Of a stretch of 64,000 nt of DNA, positions 56,052-64,000 are shown in pieces. Within the stretch, counting starts at the first letter, position 1, and each line of letters begins with the position of its first letter. Origin of the DNA: Iodobacter fluviatilis (GTDB taxonomy: Bacteria; Pseudomonadota; Gammaproteobacteria; Burkholderiales; Chitinibacteraceae); NCBI RefSeq assembly GCF_004194535.1, contig NZ_CP025781.1, forward strand, positions 1,860,001 to 1,924,000. The letters are read 5' to 3'. A program made the position numbers and the translations under genes. The notes beneath the pieces were generated by a model that did no database searches, was not told the origin of the DNA, and saw only the letters and a list, made by a program, of their open reading frames with translations.

Positions 56052-57815
56052 TTGAACAAATTCTTTCTACGCACCATCCCTGGGCTGGCATTATTTCTTA
56101 ACTACCCGCGTGATTGCTGGCGTCAGGATTTACTGGCGGGATTGTCTGTGGCGTCCGTCGCCCTGCCAGTAGGCGTAGCCTATGCCCAGCTAGCCGGAAT
56201 GAGCCCTATTGCAGGTCTTTACGCCAGTATTTTACCCATGGTGGCTTACGCCCTATTTGGCTCTTCACGGCAATTGATTGTAGGACCAGATGCGGCGACC
56301 TGTGCAATGGTGGCTTCAACTTTACTGCCGATGGCGGCTGGATTGCCTGAGCTATATATCTCACTATCAGTAGCCTTGGCACTGATTACCGGCCTGTTTT
56401 GCCTGCTGGCTAGCCGCTTTAAACTAGGCTTTCTGGCCGATTTTTTATCCCCGCCGATTCTAGCAGGCTTTTTAAATGGCGTAGCGATCAGCATTGCGCT
56501 GGGGCAACTGGGTAAATTACTCGGTTTTACTTTTCAAAAGCACGACTTTATTGGCCGCATTCTTGAGCTGCCAAATCGCCTACCAGAGCTACACCCAGCA
56601 ACGGCCATCATTGGCCTTGGCACACTGGTTTTTATCCAAATTATTAAGCGCTTATTACCTAAGCTCCCCACCTCCCTTATTGCGATGGCAGTGGCGGCAC
56701 TGGTTATTTTTAGCCTGAATCTACAATCTGCAGGTATCCCAGTGATTGGCCTATTGCCAGCTGGCTTACCCACTTTGCACTGGCCCACCATCCCCAGAGC
56801 CCATCTGGGTGAATTACTCGGCGCAGGCGCAGGGCTGGCGCTAATCAGCTTTAGCAGCGCCATTCTAACGGCACGCAGCTTTGCCGCTAAAAATCGTTAT
56901 GAAATCGATGCCGATAGAGAATTTACCGCATTGGGTATGGCGAATATTGCGGCTGCTTTTTCACAGGGCTTTGTGATTAGTGGCGCGGATTCCAGAACGG
57001 CAGTCAATGATCATGCCGGTGGTAAAACGCAAATGGTGAGCCTAGTCGCTGCGGCGTCTATCGCCATTGCCATCGCGCTGTTTACCGCCCCGCTGCAATA
57101 TGTGCCGATTGCCGCGCTGGCCGCCGTACTGATTACCGCCTCGTTTGGGCTAATGAGTTTTGCTAATTTTATTTATTTTCGCCAAGCCAGCCGTGGCGAA
57201 TACGGTATTGCCATCCTTACCATTATTGGCGTGGCCTGTGTAGGCGTGATGCAGGGCATGCTGTTTGCAGTGTTAATGGCGACGCTGCGGTTACTTATTA
57301 AGCTGGCCCGGCCGCATGAAAGCCTGCTGGGTGTTTATCCTGGCAAAAACAGCTTTCACGATTTATCCCACCACCCCGGCGCTGCGCCGATTGATGGCAT
57401 GCTGGTTTATCGCTTTGATGCCTCGCTTAATTTCTTTAACGCCAATTACTTCCGCCAACGCGTATTGTCGCTAGCCGACGGTGCAGGCAGCCATGTCTCG
57501 TGGGTGGTGCTAGATACCGTGCCGATTAACCAGATTGATCTAGCTGGAATAGAAGCCATCATTATTTTGCAAAGAGATTTAAAAGAGCGCGGCATCGCAC
57601 TGGCGCTATCAGGGCGCAAATCACAGACCGAATTTATTGCCACCAGACACCACAAGCTAGATGAATTACACGCCAACTTTCTGATTTTCTCAAGCCTAAA
57701 ACAAGCTTACCGCGCCTTTAGACAACAAGTGTTGGTACAAACTCAAATGACGCAAACTGCTGCTCAATTGCCGCTAAAGTGGCACGCTGAGGAAAATGAA
57801 GCTGCGCAGAATTAA
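56052..57815 (+). CDS. SulP-family anion transporter with STAS domain
   Basis: About 587 residues: 'DLLAGLSVASVALPVGVAYAQLAGMSPIAGLYASILP' region, many membrane helices, 'SRTAVNDHAGGKTQMVSL' and a C-terminal STAS domain (about 455-560, 'VVLDTVPINQIDLAGIEAI'). Likely sulfate or bicarbonate uptake. There is no ATG near the N-terminus: TTG 56052 has AGGA seven bases upstream; TTG 56007 would add 15 residues. The 3' end overlaps convergent nrdG by 98 bp. Confidence 0.88.
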   Translation: MNKFFLRTIPGLALFLNYPRDCWRQDLLAGLSVASVALPVGVAYAQLAGMSPIAGLYASILPMVAYALFGSSRQLIVGPDAATCAMVASTLLPMAAGLPELYISLSVALALITGLFCLLASRFKLGFLADFLSPPILAGFLNGVAISIALGQLGKLLGFTFQKHDFIGRILELPNRLPELHPATAIIGLGTLVFIQIIKRLLPKLPTSLIAMAVAALVIFSLNLQSAGIPVIGLLPAGLPTLHWPTIPRAHLGELLGAGAGLALISFSSAILTARSFAAKNRYEIDADREFTALGMANIAAAFSQGFVISGADSRTAVNDHAGGKTQMVSLVAAASIAIAIALFTAPLQYVPIAALAAVLITASFGLMSFANFIYFRQASRGEYGIAILTIIGVACVGVMQGMLFAVLMATLRLLIKLARPHESLLGVYPGKNSFHDLSHHPGAAPIDGMLVYRFDASLNFFNANYFRQRVLSLADGAGSHVSWVVLDTVPINQIDLAGIEAIIILQRDLKERGIALALSGRKSQTEFIATRHHKLDELHANFLIFSSLKQAYRAFRQQVLVQTQMTQTAAQLPLKWHAEENEAAQN

Positions 57816-58431
57816 CCAGTGCAGGCTCGATACAACCAGCTGGCCTGAAGGATTGCAATACATAGCGCTGCACCCCTGCAGCGCTTAAGGTTCTAGCAAG
57901 GGCGATCAGCTCATCCTCGCTATGCAAGCTGGGATGGATGGTGCTGCGACATTCCAGCGCCACTTTGCTCGCCAATAGCAGCTTTAAAGAAGCGCTAGCG
58001 ACAGCACCACTGCCTACGATGGTAGTGATCTTTTCGTAGTGCAGAAAATCGCTTTTAATATCAAAACCCACCCAATCCAAATAGGGCAAGCATTCCTGCA
58101 AACGCTTGGGATAAGCGCCGCCACTATGCAGGCCAATTTTAAAGCCGAGTGCTTTTACAGCACGCATCATCTCGGGTAACTGAGGCTCGGTCAGTGGCTC
58201 ACCGCCCGAAAAAACCACCGCATCCAAGAGGCCACGCCGCGTTTTTAGCCAGATCAGGATTTCATCCCACTGTGGTGCTGCATCGTGATGCTCACGCGCT
58301 TGTAAATGCGGATTATGACAATAGCCACAGCGCCAAGGGCAGCCAGCCAAAAACACCACACAAGCCAGCTCGCCGGGATAATCACAGCTAGAGAACGGCA
58401 CCAAGCCGCCAATCTTGGGCGCGGGCATCAT
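57718..58431 (-). CDS. nrdG: Anaerobic ribonucleoside-triphosphate reductase activating protein (radical SAM)
   Basis: 237 residues with the radical-SAM cluster motif C-PWR-C-GY-C near 31-38 and 'VVFSGGEPLTEPQLPE'. It generates the glycyl radical on NrdD. It starts at the stop of the small glycyl-radical gene (TAATG) and is transcribed with nrdD. Its end overlaps the sulP gene on the other strand. Confidence 0.94.
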   Translation of the reverse strand: MMPAPKIGGLVPFSSCDYPGELACVVFLAGCPWRCGYCHNPHLQAREHHDAAPQWDEILIWLKTRRGLLDAVVFSGGEPLTEPQLPEMMRAVKALGFKIGLHSGGAYPKRLQECLPYLDWVGFDIKSDFLHYEKITTIVGSGAVASASLKLLLASKVALECRSTIHPSLHSEDELIALARTLSAAGVQRYVLQSFRPAGCIEPALVNSAQLHFPQRATLAAIEQQFASFEFVPTLVV

Positions 58432-58610
58432 TATTGAACGGTATTACATTCGTTAAAAAATTGCCTTTCTTTAAATTCGCCTTTCTTCCCGATATTAAAA
58501 CTACTAATAGGCCGGTGATAACCCATCACCCGCGTCCAGACTTCGCAGCGAGTGCGTTCTTCATCTTTAAGCTCAGGAGATAGCTGGGTTTGAACCGATA
58601 AATCACTCAT
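58431..58610 (-). CDS. Separate glycyl-radical segment of anaerobic ribonucleotide reductase
   Basis: 59 residues. 'CEVWTRVMGYHRPISSFNIG' carries the RVxGY glycyl-radical motif, and 'KKGEFKERQFFNE' matches the C-terminal end of NrdD proteins. The large NrdD gene upstream stops before this segment. The small gene has its own AGGAAA ribosome site and is coupled to nrdG (TAATG). It therefore probably supplies the radical glycine in trans. Confidence 0.8.
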   Translation of the reverse strand: MSDLSVQTQLSPELKDEERTRCEVWTRVMGYHRPISSFNIGKKGEFKERQFFNECNTVQ

Positions 58611-58642
58611 GATTTTTTCCTGTTAAATGTAGTTTAAGGTCG

Positions 58643-58769
58643 AAAAAGATCTGTAGACACAGAGAACAGTGAGAACACAGAGCCCACAGAGAAAACCTAC
58701 AAAACTTCTTAAGTGTCTCTCTGTGTGCTGCTTTTTAACTCTGTGCGCTCCGTGTCTACAGACCTTTTT
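58643..58769. repeat. 127-bp palindromic repeat between nrdD and its glycyl-radical gene
   Basis: Arms AAAAAGATCTGTAGACACAG and its imperfect complement ending CTACAGACCTTTTT, with inner ACACAGAG-type repeats. This is a MITE-like or extragenic palindromic element. On the minus strand the far end has a T-run and could act as a partial terminator. Confidence 0.7.
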
Positions 58770-58775
58770 GAATTT

Positions 58776-60770
58776 TCATCCCAGCACACAGCTCTTCTTC
58801 ACCAGCAACTCGCCATCGCACTTTGGGCAAAACTCGTGGTGGCCGCTCAGGTAGCCGTGTTTCGGGCAAATAGAGAAAGTAGGCGTGATGGTGATGTAGG
58901 GCAGGCGGTAGTTGGTCAGCGCTTTTTTCACCAGTGCTTTACACGCTGCGGGGCTGGAAATGGCCTCGTTCATATACAGATGCAAAACCGTGCCGCCGGT
59001 GTATTTACGCTGCAATTCCTGCTGACGGCCCAAGGCTTCAAATGGGTCATCGGTAAAGCCTACCGGCAGCTGGCTGGAGTTGGTATAGAAGGGCTGCTCA
59101 ACCGTGCCTGCTTGCAAAATATCGGGATAAAACTTTTTATCTTCTTTGGCAAAGCGATAAGTCGTGCCTTCGGCTGGCGTAGCTTCCAAATTGTAAAGAT
59201 GGCCGGTTTCTTCCTGAATTTCGGTCATTTTGGCGCGAATATGATCCAGCAAACGGATTGCTAAGGCGTAACCTGCTTCCGAGCTGATATCGTCTTGATC
59301 ATCGCTAAAATTGCGAATCATCTCGTTAATGCCATTTACCCCCAGCGTGCTGAAGTGATTACGCAGCGTACCCAGATAGCGCTTGGTATAGGGGTAAAGA
59401 CCGCCATCAATTAAGCGGCCAATCAATTTGCGTTTAATTTCTAAAGATTGCTTGGCCAAATCCATCAGCTGATCAACACGCGCCATAAGGCCCGCTTCAT
59501 TGCCTTTGAATTCATAACCAATACGCGCGCAGTTGATAGTGACCACGCCCAGCGAGCCGGTTTGCTCAGCCGAGCCAAATAAGCCATTACCGCGTTTTAA
59601 TAGCTCACGCAGATCAAGCTGCAAGCGGCAGCACATCGAGCGCACCATATGCGGCTCTAAATCCGAATTTAAAAAATTCTGGAAATAGGGCAGGCCATAC
59701 TTAGCGGTCATTTCAAACAAAAGATCGGTATTGGGGTGATCCCAAGCAAAATCTTTGGTGATGTTGTAGGTGGGAATAGGGAAAGTAAACACACGCCCTA
59801 GCGCATCGCCTTCCATCATCACTTCGATATAGGCGCGGTTAATCATATCCATTTCAGTTTGCAAATCGCCGTAGCTAAATGGCATTTCCTTGCCACCCAC
59901 ATAGGGGATTTGTTCACGTAAATCTTCTGGGCAGATCCAATCGAAAGTCAGATTAGTAAACGGCGTTTGTGTGCCCCAGCGGCTGGGCACATTCAGGTTG
60001 TAAATCAGCTCTTGGATATATTGCTTTACCTGCTTGTATTGCAGATTATCCGCACGAATAAACGCCGCCATATAGGTATCAAATGAGCTAAATGCCTGAG
60101 CGCCCGCCCATTCATTTTGCAAAGTACCTAAAAAGTTAACAATCTGGCCAATGGCGGCCGAGAAATGCTTAGGCGGTTTGGCTTCTACCTTGCCCGGCAC
60201 GCCATTAAATCCTTCTTGCAAAAGGCGGCGTAAAGACCAGCCCGCACAATAGCCAGATAGCATATCTAAATCATGAATATGCATGGCACCAGAGCGATGC
60301 GCCTCGCCAATTTCTGGCGGATAAACATGGCTTAGCCAATAATTGGCAATCATCTTGCCGCTGGTATTTAAAATCAGCCCGCCTAGGCTCCAGCCCTGAT
60401 TGGCATTGGCATTCACCCGCCAATCAGATTGATCCAGATATTCATTAATTGACGATTCAACATCCACCACGGTGCGCACATCGGAGCGCAAACGTGCATG
60501 CTGGCTACGATAAGCAATAAAGGCACGGGCGGTTTTTAGATAATGATATTGCAACAGCGCTTCTTCAGCCTGATCCTGAATCAGCTCGATAGTGGGGGTG
60601 AGATCACCCTGCAAACGGCTGCTAATCAGCGAGCTTAAGCGGATTGCTTCTGCCTCATCAAATTCACCTGTTACGCGGCTGGCATTCAGCAGGGCAAGAC
60701 GAATTTTATCAACATCAAAAGGCACGATGCGGCCATCGCGTTTCAGCACATATTGCGGGTATATGGTCAT
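58776..60770 (-). CDS. nrdD: Anaerobic ribonucleoside-triphosphate reductase, large part without the glycyl-radical tail
   Basis: 664 residues. An ATP-cone at about 5-95 ('VLKRDGRIVPFDVDKIRLAL') is followed by the catalytic ten-stranded barrel ('HIHDLDMLSGYCAGWSLRRL', 'GSLGVVTINCARIGYEF'). The C-terminus has zinc-type Cys pairs in CPKHGYLSGHHEFCPKC and then stops after KKSCVLG. The family normally continues into RVxGY; here that lies in the 59-residue gene downstream. Makes dNTPs without oxygen. GGGGA ribosome site; FNR and NrdR sites upstream. Confidence 0.94.
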   Translation of the reverse strand: MTIYPQYVLKRDGRIVPFDVDKIRLALLNASRVTGEFDEAEAIRLSSLISSRLQGDLTPTIELIQDQAEEALLQYHYLKTARAFIAYRSQHARLRSDVRTVVDVESSINEYLDQSDWRVNANANQGWSLGGLILNTSGKMIANYWLSHVYPPEIGEAHRSGAMHIHDLDMLSGYCAGWSLRRLLQEGFNGVPGKVEAKPPKHFSAAIGQIVNFLGTLQNEWAGAQAFSSFDTYMAAFIRADNLQYKQVKQYIQELIYNLNVPSRWGTQTPFTNLTFDWICPEDLREQIPYVGGKEMPFSYGDLQTEMDMINRAYIEVMMEGDALGRVFTFPIPTYNITKDFAWDHPNTDLLFEMTAKYGLPYFQNFLNSDLEPHMVRSMCCRLQLDLRELLKRGNGLFGSAEQTGSLGVVTINCARIGYEFKGNEAGLMARVDQLMDLAKQSLEIKRKLIGRLIDGGLYPYTKRYLGTLRNHFSTLGVNGINEMIRNFSDDQDDISSEAGYALAIRLLDHIRAKMTEIQEETGHLYNLEATPAEGTTYRFAKEDKKFYPDILQAGTVEQPFYTNSSQLPVGFTDDPFEALGRQQELQRKYTGGTVLHLYMNEAISSPAACKALVKKALTNYRLPYITITPTFSICPKHGYLSGHHEFCPKCDGELLVKKSCVLG

Positions 60771-60808
60771 TTTTCCCCACCTAGATCAGGGTAGAATATT
60801 TTCACAGA

Positions 60809-60824
60809 CCACAATATATGGTGT
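60809..60824 (-). promoter_or_regulatory. NrdR box 1 upstream of nrdD
   Basis: CCACAATATATGGTGT closely fits the NrdR palindrome ACACWATATATWGTGT. Confidence 0.75.
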
Positions 60825-60840
60825 TTAAACTATCAATGCT

Positions 60841-60856
60841 CAACTAGATATAGGGT
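60841..60856 (-). promoter_or_regulatory. NrdR box 2 upstream of nrdD
   Basis: CAACTAGATATAGGGT, a weaker match, starts exactly 32 bp from box 1, the usual three-helical-turn spacing of paired NrdR boxes. Confidence 0.6.
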
Positions 60857-60858
60857 AA

Positions 60859-60872
60859 TTGATGATAATCAA
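60859..60872 (-). promoter_or_regulatory. FNR/ANR box upstream of nrdD
   Basis: TTGATGATAATCAA is the exact FNR consensus TTGAT-N4-ATCAA, 89 bp before the nrdD start. It predicts anaerobic activation of nrdD-nrdG. Confidence 0.85.
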
Positions 60873-60883
60873 AAAATAATAAA

Positions 60884-61564
60884 CTAAGACTTGCCCACCG
60901 AATCTGCATAACGCCTCAGCCCTGCAATTACCAATACCATTACCGCAGCAATCAGCAATAGTGCGATGGCATATTGATGCGCGCTGGCGTAATCAAGCCG
61001 CTGCGTAGCATCAAATAATGCAATCGATGCAACACGCGTTTCGTCCGCGATATTACCGCCCAGCATCAGCACCACGCCAAACTCGCCCACGGTATGGGCA
61101 AAAGAAAGCGCTGCGCCACTATAAATGCCATGCCTAGCAGCGGGTAACACCACACCCCAAAACACCTTGCTTGCCGAACCGCCTAAGGCACGGCCAGATT
61201 CGATTAGCTCGGGTGAAACACCGCGTATAGCGGTTTGAATAGGTTGCACAGCAAAGGGCAGGCTGTAGAGGATAGATCCCACCACCAGCCCACTAAAGCT
61301 AAACGCCAGCGGCTGGCCAAATATGGCTACCCACCAAGACCCAGCCAAAGCTTGCGGGGCAAAAATCTGCAGCAGATAAAAACCAATCACAGTAGGTGGT
61401 AAAACAATGGGAAGAGTGACGATTATTTCTAGCAACAGCACCCAGTTGCTGCGGCATTCACACAGACAGCGCGCCAAAATAATACTAATTGGCAAGAGAC
61501 ACAGCGTGGTAACGCCCGCCAACTTTAGCGTTAACCACAGCGTGGCAAAAAGCTCAGGGCTCAA
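60884..61564 (-). CDS. modB: Molybdate ABC transporter permease
   Basis: 226 residues, five membrane helices, with the EAA-type loop 'ESGRALGGSASKVFWGVVLPA' and 'SFAHTVGEFGVVLMLGGN', typical of ModB. Overlaps modA by 4 bases. The ATPase gene modC, often next, is absent: the next gene is nrdD. Confidence 0.93.
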   Translation of the reverse strand: MSPELFATLWLTLKLAGVTTLCLLPISIILARCLCECRSNWVLLLEIIVTLPIVLPPTVIGFYLLQIFAPQALAGSWWVAIFGQPLAFSFSGLVVGSILYSLPFAVQPIQTAIRGVSPELIESGRALGGSASKVFWGVVLPAARHGIYSGAALSFAHTVGEFGVVLMLGGNIADETRVASIALFDATQRLDYASAHQYAIALLLIAAVMVLVIAGLRRYADSVGKS

Positions 61565-62307
61565 TGGCGCTCCGGCAGATCAAAACCACAGCGTTGTAGC
61601 GTGCTGCGGGCAGCATTACTTTGTAGAAAATCCACGTAGCTGGCCGCCAGTGGATTGCTCTTGCCGTAACGCGTCACAATCGCGGCCTGAATCAACGGTG
61701 AATGGCTTTGGGCCGGCAATAGCAAGGATCGGCCAACACCGCTTAAAGCGGGCGACTTCAGCAATGAATACGCCACTAAACCCACATCGGCATTGCCAGT
61801 TTGTACAAACTGCACCGCTTGAACAATATTATTACCCAATACTAATTTGGGGCTGACAGTATCCCATACCCCTGCCTGCTGCATAGCGGCACGGGCGGCT
61901 TGACCATAGGGAGCGTGATCTGGATTAGCAATGGCAATACGCTTAATCCCTACATCACCCAAGCGGGTCAAATCAAGCACCACATTAGGCTGCATCGTCC
62001 ATAGCGCTAAGCGGCCAATCGCATAAGGTTTTAGGGTTGATAACTCTGCAGCACCACTAGCAGCCAGCTGTTTTGGATAGGATTGATCGGCAGATAAAAA
62101 CACATCAAACGGCCCACCTGCGGCGATTTGGGTGTAGAAGTTGCCAGACGAACCTAAGCTGACTTTGAACTCAGTATTAGGTTGACTCTGCTTAAATCCT
62201 GCATTTAAGTCTTCAATGCAAGAAGCCAAATCAGATGCAGCAGCAATCCGCAGCGTTTGGGCATGTACGGGTAGGGCGAGCATTAAAATGCAAAGTAAGC
62301 GCAGCAT
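61561..62307 (-). CDS. modA: Molybdate-binding periplasmic protein
   Basis: 248 residues with a signal peptide (MLRLLCILMLALPVHA), 'IAAASDLASCIEDL', 'SLGSSGNFYTQIAAGGPFDVFLSAD' and 'GNADVGLVAYSL', the ModA signatures for oxyanion binding. It delivers molybdate to ModB, supporting molybdoenzymes. Confidence 0.94.
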   Translation of the reverse strand: MLRLLCILMLALPVHAQTLRIAAASDLASCIEDLNAGFKQSQPNTEFKVSLGSSGNFYTQIAAGGPFDVFLSADQSYPKQLAASGAAELSTLKPYAIGRLALWTMQPNVVLDLTRLGDVGIKRIAIANPDHAPYGQAARAAMQQAGVWDTVSPKLVLGNNIVQAVQFVQTGNADVGLVAYSLLKSPALSGVGRSLLLPAQSHSPLIQAAIVTRYGKSNPLAASYVDFLQSNAARSTLQRCGFDLPERH

Positions 62308-62347
62308 AAATTCCTTTAATGGCTAGCTTGTAGGAGGCATTAAAAAA

Positions 62348-62611
62348 CTAGTAATCAGGCTGGCCATGGGCCGTCAAAATATAATCATGCAGCGCCAAAT
62401 CCATAAGCTCCGCCACATAGGGCTGCAAAAGGGCGATACGCGCAGCGTCTAACATATAGGAGAGCTTCATCTCTTCATCTGGCTTATCTTGTTCATGCCG
62501 AAACAGATTAAAGAGAAATGGCAAGCTGATGGTCTCTGCCAGTGGTAAATGGCCAATAAAACCGCCATCCATACCCTTTTCCCAGACTTCAATACTACGA
62601 ATAATTTTCAT
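62348..62611 (-). CDS. Hypothetical small protein upstream of modA
   Basis: 87 residues, starts MKIIRSIEVWEKGMDGGFIG after an AGGTGAAGG ribosome site; an upstream ATG at 62671 is less likely. Soluble, no recognised family. It is 40 bp before modA on the same strand and may share its transcript. Confidence 0.6.
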   Translation of the reverse strand: MKIIRSIEVWEKGMDGGFIGHLPLAETISLPFLFNLFRHEQDKPDEEMKLSYMLDAARIALLQPYVAELMDLALHDYILTAHGQPDY

Positions 62612-62766
62612 ACCTTCACCTGATAAAGCACAACGTAGCTGTGCATTTTTAGTTTTTAAGGCCTTCGGCATGACTTCGATTCAACTCGTTTTTCTCAAAC
62701 ACGAATAGCCGATTACCCCGTACCGCTTGTTCCTTGCTCAGCGCGGCTTAAGGGAGCCGCATAACA

Positions 62767-63507
62767 TCAAAAAAGAAGAAATGGCTTCAGCAATACGGCA
62801 CAGCATAACAGCCCTGTTTCTGTTATTTCTATCCCCGCCCCCAAGCAATCACCTGTCATGCCGCCTAATTTATGCATCAGCCACTTTGCATAAGCCCAAA
62901 TTAACAGCGGGGCCGCTAATAAAGGCGAGGCCAGAAAATAGGATGCTGCTAAGAGCAACGCCAAAATAATATATAAAGACCAGCTGCTTTTTTGCCAAGC
63001 AAATTGCTCAGCCATGCCAGGGGCTAGTGCAGGTAAACAGCTCCAATACAGCACGCCTAAACGCGCCCAGGCAGGAATCAATAGCAAGGATAGCCATGCT
63101 CCTTGCTTGGCTAAAAGCATCAACAACACCAGCTTGGCAGCAGATTGGGCAATCAAGGCAAGCACTCCAAAACTGCCTAGATGTGGATCTTTAAGTACGG
63201 CTAAAAACCGTGTGGGATCTCGATGGGCTGCTCCCAAACCATCGGACATATCGGCAAGGCCATCCAGATGCAGGCCGCCGGTAATCCATGTCCAAAGCAA
63301 AAAACCAACTAAAGCCGCCAGCCAAGGGTCTATCCAGCTGGACCAGTACACAAGGGCAGATAAAAACGCCCCAATCAATAAACCCACCACCGGAAACCAC
63401 GGCGCGGCTGCAGCAAGCAGGCTAGGTTGAAAATCACGAATCTGCGGCGTAGGCAAACGGGTTAAAAATTGCAGCGCCAGTACAGGCTTACGCCAATCGA
63501 ACATCAT
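62767..63507 (-). CDS. cobS: Adenosylcobinamide-GDP ribazoletransferase (cobalamin synthase)
   Basis: Inner-membrane enzyme joining adenosylcobinamide-GDP and alpha-ribazole in the last steps of B12 synthesis or salvage. 246 residues, several membrane helices, with the diagnostic 'GGLHLDGLADMSDGLGAAHRD' and 'VLKDPHLGSFGV'. Overlaps the phosphatase gene by 20 bases. Confidence 0.95.
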   Translation of the reverse strand: MMFDWRKPVLALQFLTRLPTPQIRDFQPSLLAAAAPWFPVVGLLIGAFLSALVYWSSWIDPWLAALVGFLLWTWITGGLHLDGLADMSDGLGAAHRDPTRFLAVLKDPHLGSFGVLALIAQSAAKLVLLMLLAKQGAWLSLLLIPAWARLGVLYWSCLPALAPGMAEQFAWQKSSWSLYIILALLLAASYFLASPLLAAPLLIWAYAKWLMHKLGGMTGDCLGAGIEITETGLLCCAVLLKPFLLF

Positions 63508-64000
63508 TATCTATGCCTTGCAAAATAGGCGGGTAGTCATCGTCCCAGTAGAGGGTAATTAAGCCCGCATGAGCCAGCCACAGCTGATTATGCCGTGTAA
63601 GAGGCAGGCCCAGCCAATCCAAGAGCAATGCTTTAGCCACGCCACCATGGGTTATCAATACCCGATGCTCGCCTTGACCAGCTTTTAGCCATGCTTGAGT
63701 GGCGGTAGCGACCCTTGCCGAGAAATCCGTCCAAGCTTCTATGCCAAGTGAATTGGCGGACAAATCTTGCTGCCATAGCGCCAACGCAATCTGCTGCGCG
63801 GGGCTCCTTTCAGCCAAGCCATCCAGCTCACCAAAGTGAATCTCGCGCAAATGGCTATCGATATGGCAATCTACGCCAGCACTAGCTGCTAGCTGCTGTG
63901 CAGAATCTGCACAGCGGCATAGATCCGAGCTGGCCACGCTGCTGGGGGGGAAACGTGCAAAGTGCTCGGCGCGGCTGGCAAGCTGCTGCACGCCCAAGGC
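63488..64000 (-). CDS. cobC: Histidine-phosphatase family protein, probable alpha-ribazole phosphatase, 5' end outside window
   Basis: 171 codons visible. 'SDLCRCADSAQQLA', 'LREIHFGELDGL' and 'HRVLITHGGVAKALLLDWLG' are phosphoglycerate-mutase-like motifs; the N-terminal RHG motif lies beyond the right edge. The overlap with cobS supports CobC over other members of the family. Confidence 0.85.
   Translation of the reverse strand, partial: ALGVQQLASRAEHFARFPPSSVASSDLCRCADSAQQLAASAGVDCHIDSHLREIHFGELDGLAERSPAQQIALALWQQDLSANSLGIEAWTDFSARVATATQAWLKAGQGEHRVLITHGGVAKALLLDWLGLPLTRHNQLWLAHAGLITLYWDDDYPPILQGIDNDVRLA

Noticed and set aside
62672-62766. Cobalamin riboswitch near cobS
   Set aside because: This gap is downstream of cobS on its strand and too short; the true leader lies beyond the right edge.
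1-64000. CRISPR array
   Set aside because: No regularly spaced direct repeats and no cas-like proteins were seen.
1-64000. Neisseria-type DNA uptake sequences (GCCGTCTGAA)
   Set aside because: None noticed on either strand while reading; a computed count would be needed to be sure.

Overview
The window reads as chromosomal DNA of a Gram-negative betaproteobacterium, most likely order Neisseriales (Chromobacteriaceae/Chitinibacteraceae-like, for example a relative of Iodobacter or Deefgea). This is inference from the gene order TPR lipoprotein-lolB-ispE-tRNA-Gln-prs-rplY, the type IV pilin paralogues, NnrS, ProQ and CobS protein types, and moderate GC by eye; no database search was possible.

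Layout. 1-5000 (minus): rplY, prs, tRNA-Gln, a frameshifted ispE, lolB and a TPR lipoprotein. 5170-12100 (plus): mutM, a dynamin-like GTPase, cutC and the sulfate-activation pair cysD-cysN. 12300-19560 (minus): a type IV pilin locus with three prepilins, two of them behind plausible sigma-54 promoters, a GT-C-like glycosyltransferase with TPRs, and a very large membrane protein fusing a PAP2/Aur1-like domain to an MFS-like/spermidine-synthase-like protein. A run of seven G separates that protein from an upstream N-terminal reading frame. 19700-26400: tRNA-Thr, maf, rlmH, an EAL phosphodiesterase, an RluA-type pseudouridine synthase, an AlgR/FimS-type two-component system and the 5' part of comM.

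26367-47776 is a 21.4-kb P2-like prophage island inserted in comM and bounded by a 17-bp direct repeat. It keeps integrase, replication protein A, Ogr, repressor, a HigBA-like toxin-antitoxin pair, tail genes D, U and part of T, then an IS21-family element exactly where T to P (baseplate, sheath, lysis, capsid and most of the terminase) is missing, then the 3' end of P and an intact portal gene Q. Between Q and the right end lies a type VI secretion module: VgrG, a Tle5-like phospholipase D effector, a Sel1-repeat lipoprotein that is the probable immunity protein, and one unknown gene. The phage has become a defective carrier of an antibacterial effector module, and it inactivates the competence helicase ComM.

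47777-64000: the 3' part of comM, a near-perfect parS site overlapping the parE start codon, parE, a hemerythrin-NnrS nitric-oxide pair, a phosphopantetheinyl transferase, proQ, a TDT-family transporter divergent from a LysR regulator, a SulP transporter, and the anaerobic ribonucleotide reductase genes. In the latter the glycyl-radical segment is a separate 59-residue gene, and the promoter carries two NrdR boxes and a perfect FNR box. modB-modA, a small unknown gene, cobS and a truncated cobC-like gene follow. Several palindromic dispersed repeats lie between genes.
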